64,000 bases of DNA from Planctomycetota bacterium. GTDB taxonomy: Bacteria > Planctomycetota > B15-G4 > SIAN01. Below, piece by piece: positions 52,769 through 61,442 of this stretch (position 1 is its first letter; each line of letters begins with the position of its first letter). The position numbers and the translations under genes were made by a program. The stretch is taken from positions 1 through 64,000 of the forward strand of contig SIAN01000008.1 in assembly GCA_009691715.1 (NCBI GenBank). Direction: 5' to 3'. Below the pieces are notes generated by a model that worked only from the letters and a program-made list of their open reading frames with translations, did no database searches and was not told the origin of the DNA.

Positions 52769-54653
52769 TCACGAGGTGCGCGCAACGTCGAAAAGCAGCG
52801 CGGCCAACTCGATCGTCCCAAGCTGGGTATCGCCGCCGGCGGGAAAGTCGCGGCGCGCGACCACCGCTGGCCAACCGAAGCGGCCGTGGCGCTCCGATAC
52901 AACCTCAAGCCGACCGGCCGTCCGCGCGACCGTGTCGAACGCGAAGCTGCCATCGACTCCGAGCGCTGCCGACGCGGACTGGATCTCCCTTTGGAACCCC
53001 GGGAGACCGGCGTGACGGACCGGGTCGAACTGCTCGACGCAGCGAAGCGACAGGCCAACCGGTTCGGCGCCGGATGGAAGTGCCACGCGGCCGGTGACCC
53101 GGCGCGCTGCCGGTAGCGTGATCTGCCACTCGGCAGCGAGGTCGACAGGGATCTCGATCCGCATCGCGCCGTGTCGCCCGCCGTCGACGTCGGTCGCGGC
53201 GCACGACCACGCCGATTGCACGTCGCGCAGCACGACGACCGGCTCGAAGCCGGCGACGGGCGCGAAACCGCCGCGGCCGTCGTTCGCGACGATGCGCCCA
53301 TGCAGGGGCGGCAACGACCGGGCGACGAGGTCAGGCAGCACGACCGTCTGGTCCCGTCCGAGTTGGATGCGGTCGCTCTGGAGCTCCGCATGCCCGGCGG
53401 CGCGCGAGACGACGCCGCAGCGGCACCCCGCGCGCGTCGAAAACGGACTGCGACGAGTGGCCGCAGGCACCGGCGCGACAACTGCAGACGATCCGCCCGC
53501 TGATCGGGCCAGCGGGCGAGACACCGTCGGCGCGCTCGATCTCAGCGGCGGGGGCGCTTCCGGGCGTCGCGCGCGGCCGCGGATCGATCAGCGTCCGCGC
53601 GGAGCCGCCGGCCGCGACTTCGGCCGTCTCCGTCGCCACCACGAACGGAACGCCGAACTCGCCGAACCCGAGCCGTTCGACCTCGAAGCTTCCAGTGGCG
53701 GGAAGTGACAACGCGACGATTCCTGGTCGGTCCGACAGACCCCCGTGTTCGAGCGCGCTCCAGTGATCGAAGCGGCGCACTGCACGGACACGCGCAGGGT
53801 GGACCGTCAGGCGGTCCCGATCGATGACCCGCACGGCGAGGCGAGCCTCCGGCGGAATCCGCAGGACGACGCGACACTCGGCAGCGAGCGAGCCCGGCAG
53901 TTCGATCGGGGCGAAGCGCACGAAGCGGTCGCCAATCGTCACGCCGAAGCTCACGTCATCGGCGCCATGGCACTCGACCGCGACGAACTCGCCGTCGCTC
54001 GAGGTTGCGCCGAGCTCCTCGTTCAGCGCCGGCAATGATCTGCCGAAGTAGCCGTGAGCAAGGGCGGCACTGGACTTCTGCAGCCCGATCGGCTCGCCCG
54101 CCTCGTCCACGACCCTGCCCGAGAGTCGGCACTCCGGCACGAGCGCGATCGTCCGAACCTCTGCTGCCCGCGGCGGATCGTCATCGAGCACGATCGCCCA
54201 CGGAACGCGGCCGGGCGCGCGCAGGAGCCGAACGACGTTTCGAGTGCCCCGCACTGTCACGCGGCCGTCCGCGCCGGTCCGCGCGAGCAACACTTCGCGG
54301 CTCGAACCGCCTTGGCCGTCATCGACGCTCGCCGTGAGTTCGGCAGCCTCGATCGAACGCTCGTTTCCGGCATCGACGACGAGCAACGTCCGCTCGACGA
54401 CGGTGCCTGTTTCCGCTTCGTCGAATTCCGGCGCGGGGGCGACGAGTGCGGTCACCTCGCGAAAAAGTGCGGGCGTCGGCGGCGGAGAGGACGGCTGCGC
54501 AGCGACCGAGCCGACTGGATGTACCGACGGCTTGAGCGGCGCGCGCTCCTCGAGTCCAAGGCGCAGCAGCCCCGCTGCCAACACCAGCGTCGCGACCCCC
54601 GCAGCGACGCCGCGGCGCCGTCCCGCCGTCACAGCTCCGCGCCATCGTGACAT
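52769..54653 (-). pseudogene. Membrane-anchored CarboxypepD_reg-type protein, frameshifted
   Basis: Two coding-like parts lie in different frames on the minus strand. From the ATG at 54653 (GAGGGAC six bases upstream) an N-terminal membrane anchor (GVAAGVATLVLAAGLLRLG) leads into regulatory-like beta domains with TGADGRVTVRG and LSLPATGSFEVERLG, as far as SSQSVFDARG. From there the coding character moves to the +1 frame: GHAELQSDRIQLGRDQ, then DGSFAFDTVARTAGRLEVV, ending at 52769. Removing one G from the GGGG run near 53424-53427 would join the frames as FDARG-CRCGVVSRAAGHAEL. The intact protein would have about 627 residues. Either the gene is broken or there is a sequence error. Function is likely structural/surface. 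Confidence 0.7.
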
Positions 54654-54779
54654 CGCTGTCCCTCGCCGGGAATCGACGCGGACCGACGTTGCGGGCCGCC
54701 GCCTTCATCCAACGGCGAACGCGACCGGTGGTTCGCGACCAAGGCGTCCCGCGCCTTCGCTGCGACCTCGCGAACCCGG

Positions 54780-55844
54780 TCAGCTCGGCGGGAGCGACGG
54801 CTCGTCGCGCTTCCCCACCTCGCCATCCGGCTCCTCACGCTCCCCCGCCTTCTGCTTCCTCATCAGGCTCGCCACGACCGCGATACCGAGGATCCCGAAC
54901 ACCACCGCCAGCGAGAGCGTGGAGTCCATGTGGACGCCGAAGCCGCCGGCGATCATCTTCCCGCCGATGAACATCAGCACGAAGGCGAGGCCGACGTTGA
55001 GGTAACGGAACGCGGCCATCAGCAGCGCCAGCAGCACGAAGAAGCTGCGCAGCCCGAGGATGGCGAAGACGTTCGAGGTGTAGACGACGAACGGATCGAG
55101 CGTGATGCCGAGGATCGCGGGGATCGAGTCGACGGCGAAGACGACGTCGCTCGCCTCGACCGTGATCAGGCAGAGGAAGAGCGTCGTCGCTTGGCGCTTG
55201 CCGTTCTCCACGAGGAAGAAGCGGCCGCCGTGCGGGGTGGACGTGACCGGCACGAGCCGGCGCGCGAGTCGCAGGCCGAGGCTCTTGCCCGGGTCGGTCT
55301 CCTCCTCCTTCTTCTGCAGCAGCTTGGCGCCGGTGATGAAGAGGAAGAAGCCGAAGACGTAGACCAGCCAGTCGAACTGCTCCAGCAACGCCACGCCGAC
55401 CCCGATGAACACGGCGCGCAGCACGAGCGCACCGAGGATGCCCCAGAACAGCACGCGATGCTGGTGCTGGCGCTCGACCTTGAAGAACTTGAACAAGATG
55501 AGGAACACGAACAGGTTGTCGAACGAGAGCGAGAGTTCGACCACGTAGCCGGTCAGGAATTCCTTGGCCGGCGTCGCGCCGATCTTCCACCAGACGAAGC
55601 CACAGAAGGCGAGCGCCAGCGCGACGAAGCTGCAGCCAGTCACGGCCGCCTCGCGCATCCGCACCTCGTGCGCGTTCTTGTGCAGGACAAAAAGGTCAAG
55701 CACCATCACGCCGAGGATCACGCCGCCGAACAGCGCCCACAGCTTCCAGTCGATCGCGGCGGCCGACGACGGGCCGTGACCGCGTTCGATCGTCTCTTGG
55801 AAGGCGCGCGGGAAGGCGGCGCAGAGGGCGGCGGCAAGGTTCAA
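54780..55844 (-). CDS. TerC-family integral membrane protein (Alx-like)
   Basis: The 354-residue protein has about nine hydrophobic helices and the two acidic family motifs: ELSLSFDNLFVFLILFKFF and ASDVVFAVDSIPAI. TerC/Alx proteins are linked to tellurite resistance, Mn2+ export and metal loading of exocytoplasmic proteins. The C-terminus is a charged cytosolic tail (EREEPDGEVGKRDEPS). A 16-bp perfect palindrome lies 66 bp upstream of the ATG at 55844. No MntR or yybP-ykoY riboswitch was seen. A manganese-related role is the best guess. Confidence 0.93.
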   Translation of the reverse strand: MNLAAALCAAFPRAFQETIERGHGPSSAAAIDWKLWALFGGVILGVMVLDLFVLHKNAHEVRMREAAVTGCSFVALALAFCGFVWWKIGATPAKEFLTGYVVELSLSFDNLFVFLILFKFFKVERQHQHRVLFWGILGALVLRAVFIGVGVALLEQFDWLVYVFGFFLFITGAKLLQKKEEETDPGKSLGLRLARRLVPVTSTPHGGRFFLVENGKRQATTLFLCLITVEASDVVFAVDSIPAILGITLDPFVVYTSNVFAILGLRSFFVLLALLMAAFRYLNVGLAFVLMFIGGKMIAGGFGVHMDSTLSLAVVFGILGIAVVASLMRKQKAGEREEPDGEVGKRDEPSLPPS

Positions 55845-55910
55845 GCTGCAGGCTCCCGATGAGTCGGTCCGATTCGAACGAAGCGGATTTGAGTCAGCCG
55901 ATCGGAGTCA

Positions 55911-55926
55911 ACCGATCCGGATCGGT
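55911..55926. promoter_or_regulatory. 16-bp palindrome upstream of terC, possible operator
   Basis: ACCGATCCGGATCGGT is a perfect palindrome. It lies 66 bp before the terC start codon and 35 bp after the stop of the next gene upstream on the same strand, in a short region with lower GC content and several GATC/GAGTCA-like repeats. This is the position expected for a dimeric repressor or activator site. The regulator is unknown. Confidence 0.45.
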
Positions 55927-55960
55927 GATGTAGTTCGGTGATCCGATCCAGTGACTCGGC

Positions 55961-56671
55961 TCAGTCGGCCAACATGAAGTCATCGAACATGGTGCGCGCA
56001 TCGGCCTTGGTCCAGACGCCGACGCGGCCGGCGGGGAGTTCGGCAACGCATTCGACGCCAATCGAGACAGAGGCGCCGGGTCCGTCCATCGTCAGGACAG
56101 TGTCGACGTTGCCGCTGATGTGAAACTCGCCGCTGACGAGAGTCACCTTGAACCTGTCGTCGTTGAACTCGACTTCCAGCCGATGCCACGCGTCGCCGAA
56201 GTCGACCCCCTCGCTCTTCAGCATCTTCCGCTCGCCGTTGCGCACGACGTAGGCGCGAACGTTCTTCTCCAGCGGGTTCCAGCGCGCGAGGTAGTAGTCG
56301 TTCATCCCCTGCGCGCGCCAGACCACACCACCGCCCTGGTCGTGCTCGCCGTCGATCGCGCGCAACTGGACCGAAACCTTGCCGGCGTCCCGGTTGTGAC
56401 CGACCAGCAGCGCCAGATTGAAGTCGGCGTTCTCGCCGACTCGATCCTGCTGCAGCACCTGCGGCGGCGACGGCGCGTCGGCGCGCTCGCGAGCGACCCA
56501 GGTGCCACTGCACGCCTCGAACGATCCGGGTGCGACCGAGCCCTGTGGTGCGCCGGCAGGAACGATGTCGAAGTGGCTCCAACCGAGCTTTTGCCGCGTC
56601 TGACAGCCTGCGCCCACGACGACCAGCAACCCCGCGAGCGCTGCTGCGCATGCTCTCGAGTTCCTTCGCAT
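55961..56671 (-). CDS. Lipoprotein with laminin-G/concanavalin-like (DUF1080-type) fold
   Basis: The 236-residue protein has a lipoprotein signal (CAAALAGLLVVVGAGC) with the lipobox Cys in GAGC. The body is beta-rich: VQLRAIDGEHDQGGGVVWRA, DYYLARWNPLEKN, WHRLEVEFNDDRFKV and ARTMFDDFMLAD. The pattern matches the 3-keto-disaccharide hydrolase/DUF1080 or LamG-like sandwich, which binds sugars or proteins. No catalytic residues stand out. The ATG at 56671 is taken as the start. Neighbours are terC downstream and the porin upstream. Confidence 0.8.
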   Translation of the reverse strand: MRRNSRACAAALAGLLVVVGAGCQTRQKLGWSHFDIVPAGAPQGSVAPGSFEACSGTWVARERADAPSPPQVLQQDRVGENADFNLALLVGHNRDAGKVSVQLRAIDGEHDQGGGVVWRAQGMNDYYLARWNPLEKNVRAYVVRNGERKMLKSEGVDFGDAWHRLEVEFNDDRFKVTLVSGEFHISGNVDTVLTMDGPGASVSIGVECVAELPAGRVGVWTKADARTMFDDFMLAD

Positions 56672-56727
56672 GGCTCGCTCCCGCAGCTGAAAGTCGAAGG
56701 GGCGAAAGTGTAGCCGCGGCGCCGCTC

Positions 56728-57990
56728 TCAGAAGTGCAGCTGCAACTGCAGCAACAGCGCTTTTTCATCGTCGGTCGCGTGGCCGGCGAGCGCGACCGGC
56801 TCGGCGTAACGCGTGAGCAGCCCGTGCAGCTTCAGCCGCGCGTGCCAGGTGAGGTACCAATTGATGCCGACGTCGAAGCTGGTCACGCGGCGCGGATCGG
56901 AGCCGATCGCAAGCGCGCCCGACTCGACGAAGCCGTCGCCGACCTGCAGTCGCGACACGCGCGCCGCCAGCTCGACCGCGCCGGGATCGCGCGCACCATG
57001 CAGCACGAACGGCCGCGCCGGCTTCATCGCATTGACCGTCCGCGCCTCGCCCGTCACGACCCACGCCGCCGCGGCGTACCAACCTTGGAGCCGCGCAAGC
57101 TCCTCGCCGAGCGCGCCTTCGATACGTCGATCCATCCGCATCGCTTCCGCGGAGAGCTCGACCGGACCGTGCCACCACGCAGCCTCGAGCCCGAGACGCA
57201 CGCGATCGCCGTCCGCCGCCGCCGCCGGATCAAGCGTCGCCCACGGCACCCGCGCCTCGTTCTTCAGCTCGACGCCGGCGAGGGATTCGTCGTCGCGCCC
57301 CCATGTCGCCGCCGCGCCCAACTGCAGCCGCCGCAACGCCGACACGCCGCGCACGAACGGCCGCACGACGCCGCGCAGCGCCGCCTCGCTGCCGCCGTTC
57401 AGGCCCTCTTCGCCGCCTTGATAGAGCGCCGCGCCCCATTCGGTCGACTCGTCGCGCGCCTTGCCGTGGAGCGTCACGCCATGCCCCTCGGCCGGCACGA
57501 ACTGGTTCAGCGCCGACAGGTTCACGAACGCGATGTGCTTCAGCGGCCGCGCCTCCTCGAAACTGAACGGCTCCTTCATGCGGCCCGCCATCAAGGTGAG
57601 GCCGTTCTCCGGCTCGCAGCCGATCCACGCCTCCTCGAACTCGACCTCGTGCTCGGTGAACTTCGGCTCGAGGTTGAAGAGCCAGTCGCCGTCGATCCGC
57701 CCGCCGATCTCGAGCCGGAAGCGGCGCAGGAAGAGGTCGCTGTCGCGGCCGTGCAGGCCGCGCTCGAATGCGGTCCCGTTCACCTGCAGCAGCGCGCCGA
57801 ACTCGAGACGGTTCTGGCCGTCGCTGCTCTGCAGGAAGAAGTGGTCGTCGTACCCGGCGACAAGAGCGCTCGCGCCGATGGGCGCCAACGACATGCGGTC
57901 GGTCAGGCGCGAATCGTCCTGGGCGACGAGCGGCGTGGCGCCCATCGCGACGAGTCGACTGAACGCCTCGATCCAGATCGCCGTCGTCAT
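56728..57990 (-). CDS. Phosphate-selective (OprO/OprP-type) porin
   Basis: The 420-residue beta-barrel protein has a signal-like start (FSRLVAMGATPLVAQ), then alternating beta strands with aromatic girdles (FFLQSSDGQNRLEFGALLQ, FLRRFRLEIGGRIDGDWLF, GRMKEPFSFEEA). The C-terminal residue is Phe (LLLQLQLHF), as in outer-membrane barrels. The Arg-rich strand (RRFRLEIGGR) and the family pattern indicate the Porin_O_P type. Anion specificity is an inference from the family. The ATG at 57990 has GAGAGAGGG upstream. It diverges from the MFS gene. Confidence 0.88.
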   Translation of the reverse strand: MTTAIWIEAFSRLVAMGATPLVAQDDSRLTDRMSLAPIGASALVAGYDDHFFLQSSDGQNRLEFGALLQVNGTAFERGLHGRDSDLFLRRFRLEIGGRIDGDWLFNLEPKFTEHEVEFEEAWIGCEPENGLTLMAGRMKEPFSFEEARPLKHIAFVNLSALNQFVPAEGHGVTLHGKARDESTEWGAALYQGGEEGLNGGSEAALRGVVRPFVRGVSALRRLQLGAAATWGRDDESLAGVELKNEARVPWATLDPAAAADGDRVRLGLEAAWWHGPVELSAEAMRMDRRIEGALGEELARLQGWYAAAAWVVTGEARTVNAMKPARPFVLHGARDPGAVELAARVSRLQVGDGFVESGALAIGSDPRRVTSFDVGINWYLTWHARLKLHGLLTRYAEPVALAGHATDDEKALLLQLQLHF

Positions 57991-58084
57991 CGCTTGGCCC
58001 TCTCTCGCGCTTGGTTGCGGCGCAGTCCCATCCTCGCTGTCGCGCGCGATCTTCGCCGCGGCGCGCCCCTATACTCCCCGCCCC

Positions 58085-59356
58085 ATGTCGAACGAAACGT
58101 CCGCCGCGCCGACGAAACCATCCCGCTCGCCGCTGCTGTTCATCTTCCTGACCGTGTTCATCGATCTCCTCGGGTTCGGGATCGTCATTCCGCTGCTGCC
58201 GACCTACTCGAAGTGGTTCGGCGATGTGAGCGGCGTGCAACTCGCCCTGCTGCAGTCGTGCTTCTCAGCGATGCAGTTCCTGTTCGCGCCGATGTGGGGC
58301 CGCCTCTCCGACCGGATCGGGCGGCGTCCCGTGCTGATCGGCGGGCTGATCGGCTCGTCGCTCTCGTACTTCCTGTTCGCCCGCGCGACGTCGCTGCCGA
58401 TGCTGTTCGTCGCGCGCCTGCTGGCCGGCTTCTGCGCCGCCAACCTCGCCGCGGCGTCGGCCTACGTCGCCGACGTGACCGATGAGAAAAGCCGCGCCAA
58501 GGGCATGGGGATGATCGGCGCGGCGTTCGGGCTCGGCTTCACGTTCGGGCCGCTGCTCGGCGTGCTGAGCAGCCGCGGGTCGGAAGAGGCGACCACGCTG
58601 CCGTCGCTCCCCGGCTACCTCGCCGCCGGACTGTCGCTTTGCGCGGCGCTGTTCGGCTGGCTGACGCTGCCCGAGCCGCCGGTCCGCCGCACCGGCACGC
58701 GCCTGTTCGCGCGCGCCGAGCTCAAGGCAGCGTTCGGCAACGCGCGCACCGGCAGCCTGATCGTGCTCAACTTCCTCAACCTGTTCGCCTTCTCCTGCTT
58801 CGAGGCGATGTTCATTTTCTTCGGCCTCGCCCGCTTCCCGGAGAAGTTTGGTCTCGGCAGCGCGATCGAGAAGGCGTCGCTCCACCAGGTCATCGAGGCC
58901 GGTCGCTACGCCGGCAAGTACATGTTCGCCATCGGGATCATCTCGGCGATCGTGCAGGGCGGCTTGATCCGCCGCCTCGTGCCGCGATTCGGCGAGACGC
59001 GGCTGATCGTCGCGGGACCGCTGATCCTCGCCGTCGCGCTGGCAACGATCGGAGTTGCGCCGACTTGGTGGATGGTGATCGTCGGCTGCGTCCTGATGCC
59101 GTTCGGCTTCGGACTGTCGAACCCGTCGGTGCCCGGCCTGCTATCGCGCGCGGCGCCGGCCGATCGCCAGGGCTCCTACCTCGGGATCAGCCAGTCGGCC
59201 GGCAGCCTGGCACGCACGCTGGCGCCGACCTGCGCCGGGCTTGCGTTCGATCACCTCGACCCGCGGGCGCCGTTCCTGCTCGCGACCGGCGTGCTGATCG
59301 TCTCGGCAGCGCTCGCGGCGCGCTACCGCCGGCGCCATGGCGGCTCGTTCACGTAG
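58085..59356 (+). CDS. MFS-family drug-type efflux transporter (TetA-like)
   Basis: The 423-residue transporter has 12 predicted helices, with LLFIFLTVFIDLLGFGIVIPLLP at the start. The MFS motif A is GRLSDRIGRRPVL, between helices 2 and 3. The pattern FGIVIPLLPTYSKWFG and later GISQSAGSLARTLAP resemble TetA/BmrA-type DHA1 exporters. The ligand is unknown. The ATG at 58085 was chosen because the open frame extending upstream to 57461 lies in the antisense of the porin gene. Confidence 0.9.
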   Translation: MSNETSAAPTKPSRSPLLFIFLTVFIDLLGFGIVIPLLPTYSKWFGDVSGVQLALLQSCFSAMQFLFAPMWGRLSDRIGRRPVLIGGLIGSSLSYFLFARATSLPMLFVARLLAGFCAANLAAASAYVADVTDEKSRAKGMGMIGAAFGLGFTFGPLLGVLSSRGSEEATTLPSLPGYLAAGLSLCAALFGWLTLPEPPVRRTGTRLFARAELKAAFGNARTGSLIVLNFLNLFAFSCFEAMFIFFGLARFPEKFGLGSAIEKASLHQVIEAGRYAGKYMFAIGIISAIVQGGLIRRLVPRFGETRLIVAGPLILAVALATIGVAPTWWMVIVGCVLMPFGFGLSNPSVPGLLSRAAPADRQGSYLGISQSAGSLARTLAPTCAGLAFDHLDPRAPFLLATGVLIVSAALAARYRRRHGGSFT

Positions 59357-59440
59357 ACACCTCCCCGGCACCCGCCGTTCGCCTGATCCGCACCGTTCGA
59401 TCACGGCCCCGAAGGGTGACATCGCTGCAAGGAGCCGTTG

Positions 59441-59947
59441 ATGGACTCGCCGGATTCGCCCGAGCGCAGCGTGCAGGAGCGCCATTCGCCGAAGAGCATC
59501 TGCTTCGGCTGCGGCCCACTGAACGCGCACGGCCTCCACATCCGCAGTTTCGAGAGGCCCGCGACCGCCACCGACGGCAGCGCGACGATCGAGTTGGTTG
59601 CGACGTGGCGCGCCGCGCCCCACCATCAGGCGTTTCCCGGCATGTTGAACGGCGGCATCACCGGCGCACTGCTCGACTGCCACAGCAACTGGATGGCGGC
59701 GATGCACCTGATGCGCAAATCAGGCGACACCGCGCCGCCCTGCACCGTGACCGCCGACTTCGCCGTCAAGCTGAAGCGCCCGACGCCGGTCGACGGTCCG
59801 CTCGAACTGCGCGCGTGGGTGGTCGAGTCGACCGCCGATCGCGCCATCGTCGACGCCACCCTCACCGCCGCCGGCAAGATCACCGCCACCTGCCACGGCA
59901 CCTTCGTCGCCGTGAAACCCGGCCACCCCGCCTACCACCGCTGGTGA
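59441..59947 (+). CDS. Hot-dog-fold thioesterase (PaaI/YbgC-like)
   Basis: The 168-residue protein has the hot-dog motif HQAFPGMLNGGITGALLDCH and the N-terminal CFGCGPLNAHGLHIRSF, a signature of acyl-CoA thioesterases of the 4HBT/PaaI type (DUF4442-like). It would hydrolyse acyl- or aryl-CoA esters; the substrate is not deducible. The ATG at 59441 has AAGGAG six bases upstream. A TTG just before it is the alternative. Confidence 0.88.
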   Translation: MDSPDSPERSVQERHSPKSICFGCGPLNAHGLHIRSFERPATATDGSATIELVATWRAAPHHQAFPGMLNGGITGALLDCHSNWMAAMHLMRKSGDTAPPCTVTADFAVKLKRPTPVDGPLELRAWVVESTADRAIVDATLTAAGKITATCHGTFVAVKPGHPAYHRW

Positions 59948-60075
59948 CCAAACCGACAATCTGATCCAGACACAGAACGTCGGTTTCGTCACCGCAGGAA
60001 CGAAACGCCGGCCCGCACTGCCCGCGCTAACCTGCCCCGCCCATCTTCGACAGGCCCCCCTGCGATAGGACTCCC

Positions 60076-60657
60076 ATGAGCAAGAAGAAGCCGAATCCGC
60101 CGCCCGCGCCGCCCAAGGTCGCGGTACTCATGGGGACGAAGGCCGACTGGGAGACGATGCAACTGGCGAGCGACACACTGAAAAAGCTCGACGTGCCGCA
60201 CGAGTGCCTGATCGTCTCGGCCCACCGCACGCCGCAGTTGATGGCCGACTACGCGAAGAGCGCCGAGGAGCGCGGCCTGCAGGTGATCATCGCCGGCGGC
60301 AGCGGCGCGGCGCACCTGCCCGGAATGATCGCGGCGCACACGCTGCTGCCGGTCTTCGGCGTCCCGCTCGAGAGCCACGCGCTGAAGGGCATGGACTCGC
60401 TGCTCTCGATCGCGCAGATGCCGGCCGGCGTGCCGGTCGGCACGCTCGCGATCGGCAAGGCGGGCGCAATGAACGCCGCGCTGCTGGCCGTGGCCCAGCT
60501 CGCGCGCCACGATCCCGAACTGCGCGAGCGCTGGGCCGCGTTCCGCCGCGAGCAGGACGAGCGCGTGCGCGCAGAAAAGATCGGCCCGTCCTCGCGAGCA
60601 TCGACGTTCGGCGCACCGCCGGCGACGACGACTGCGCGCGAGGCAGATGCATCCTGA
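60076..60657 (+). CDS. purE: N5-carboxyaminoimidazole ribonucleotide mutase, PurE paralogue 1
   Basis: PurE interconverts N5-CAIR and CAIR in purine synthesis. The 193-residue protein begins with a short Lys/Pro-rich extension, then [38 protein letters not shown] and [18 protein letters not shown], which match class I PurE closely. It carries a C-terminal tail of about 25 residues rich in Ala/Thr/Ser. A second PurE gene follows 97 bp downstream. purK is not seen in the window. Confidence 0.93.
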   Translation: MSKKKPNPPPAPPKVAVLMGTKADWETMQLASDTLKKLDVPHECLIVSAHRTPQLMADYAKSAEERGLQVIIAGGSGAAHLPGMIAAHTLLPVFGVPLESHALKGMDSLLSIAQMPAGVPVGTLAIGKAGAMNAALLAVAQLARHDPELRERWAAFRREQDERVRAEKIGPSSRASTFGAPPATTTAREADAS

Positions 60658-60754
60658 CGACCACGCCGCCGACGACGCCGCCGGCAGCCACGTGAACTCG
60701 AGATCTGCACTTGAACCCTGAAGTCGAAGTTCGAAGTCGGAGCGAGTGGGAACA

Positions 60755-61258
60755 ATGAGCCAGGTAAGAGTCGGGATCGTGATGGGCTCGGCGTCGGATC
60801 TGCCGAAGCTCGAAAAAGCGATCGAGGTCCTGAAGGGCCTCGCGATCGGCGTCGAGGTGCGCATCATGTCGGCGCACCGCACGCCCGAAGACGTCGGACA
60901 GTGGGCGAGCAGCGCCGCCTCGCGCGGCTTGAAGGTCGTGATCGCCGCCGCCGGCGGCGCCGCCCACCTCGCCGGCGCCGTCGCCGCGCGCACCACGCTG
61001 CCCGTGATCGGCATCCCGATCGCGACCGAGCCTTTCAACGGCCTCGACTCGCTGCTCGCCACCGTGCAGATGCCGCCCGGCGTGCCGGTCGCGACGGTCA
61101 GCGCCGGTGCCTGGGGCGCCGAGAACGCCGCGCTGCTCGCCGCGCAGATCCTCGCGCTCGCCGACTCGGAGCTCGCCGCGCGCGTGACCGCCGACCGCGC
61201 GAAGCGCGCCGAGAAGGCGCGGCAGGCGGATCGAGAACTGCAGGGCAAGGGCGGCTGA
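60755..61258 (+). CDS. PurE paralogue 2
   Basis: The 167-residue protein has the same fold: GIVMGSASDLPKLE, SAHRTP, VIAAAGGAAHLAGAVAA and VATVSAGAWGAENAALLAA. It is more divergent than paralogue 1: the HLPGM motif reads HLAGA, and GKAG is replaced by GAWG. Both still carry the catalytic His. The ATG at 60755 is chosen; a GTG at 60746 is possible. The two could act on the same step, or one may have a different substrate. Confidence 0.88.
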   Translation: MSQVRVGIVMGSASDLPKLEKAIEVLKGLAIGVEVRIMSAHRTPEDVGQWASSAASRGLKVVIAAAGGAAHLAGAVAARTTLPVIGIPIATEPFNGLDSLLATVQMPPGVPVATVSAGAWGAENAALLAAQILALADSELAARVTADRAKRAEKARQADRELQGKGG

Positions 61259-61442
61259 GCGGGGTGAACGCGCCGCCGCGTCGAGGACCTTGACCAACGC
61301 CCGCAAGCCCCTCGGCGGCATCCGACAAGCGACCTCTCGAAGAGATTGACCGCTCCTTTTGCTGTAACGCCCTGCTCCCCGATCGGGTGTCCCCCTCGTC
61401 CCCGCAGCGTCACTTCGGCGAGCGGCGACTTGGGAGCTCCGA

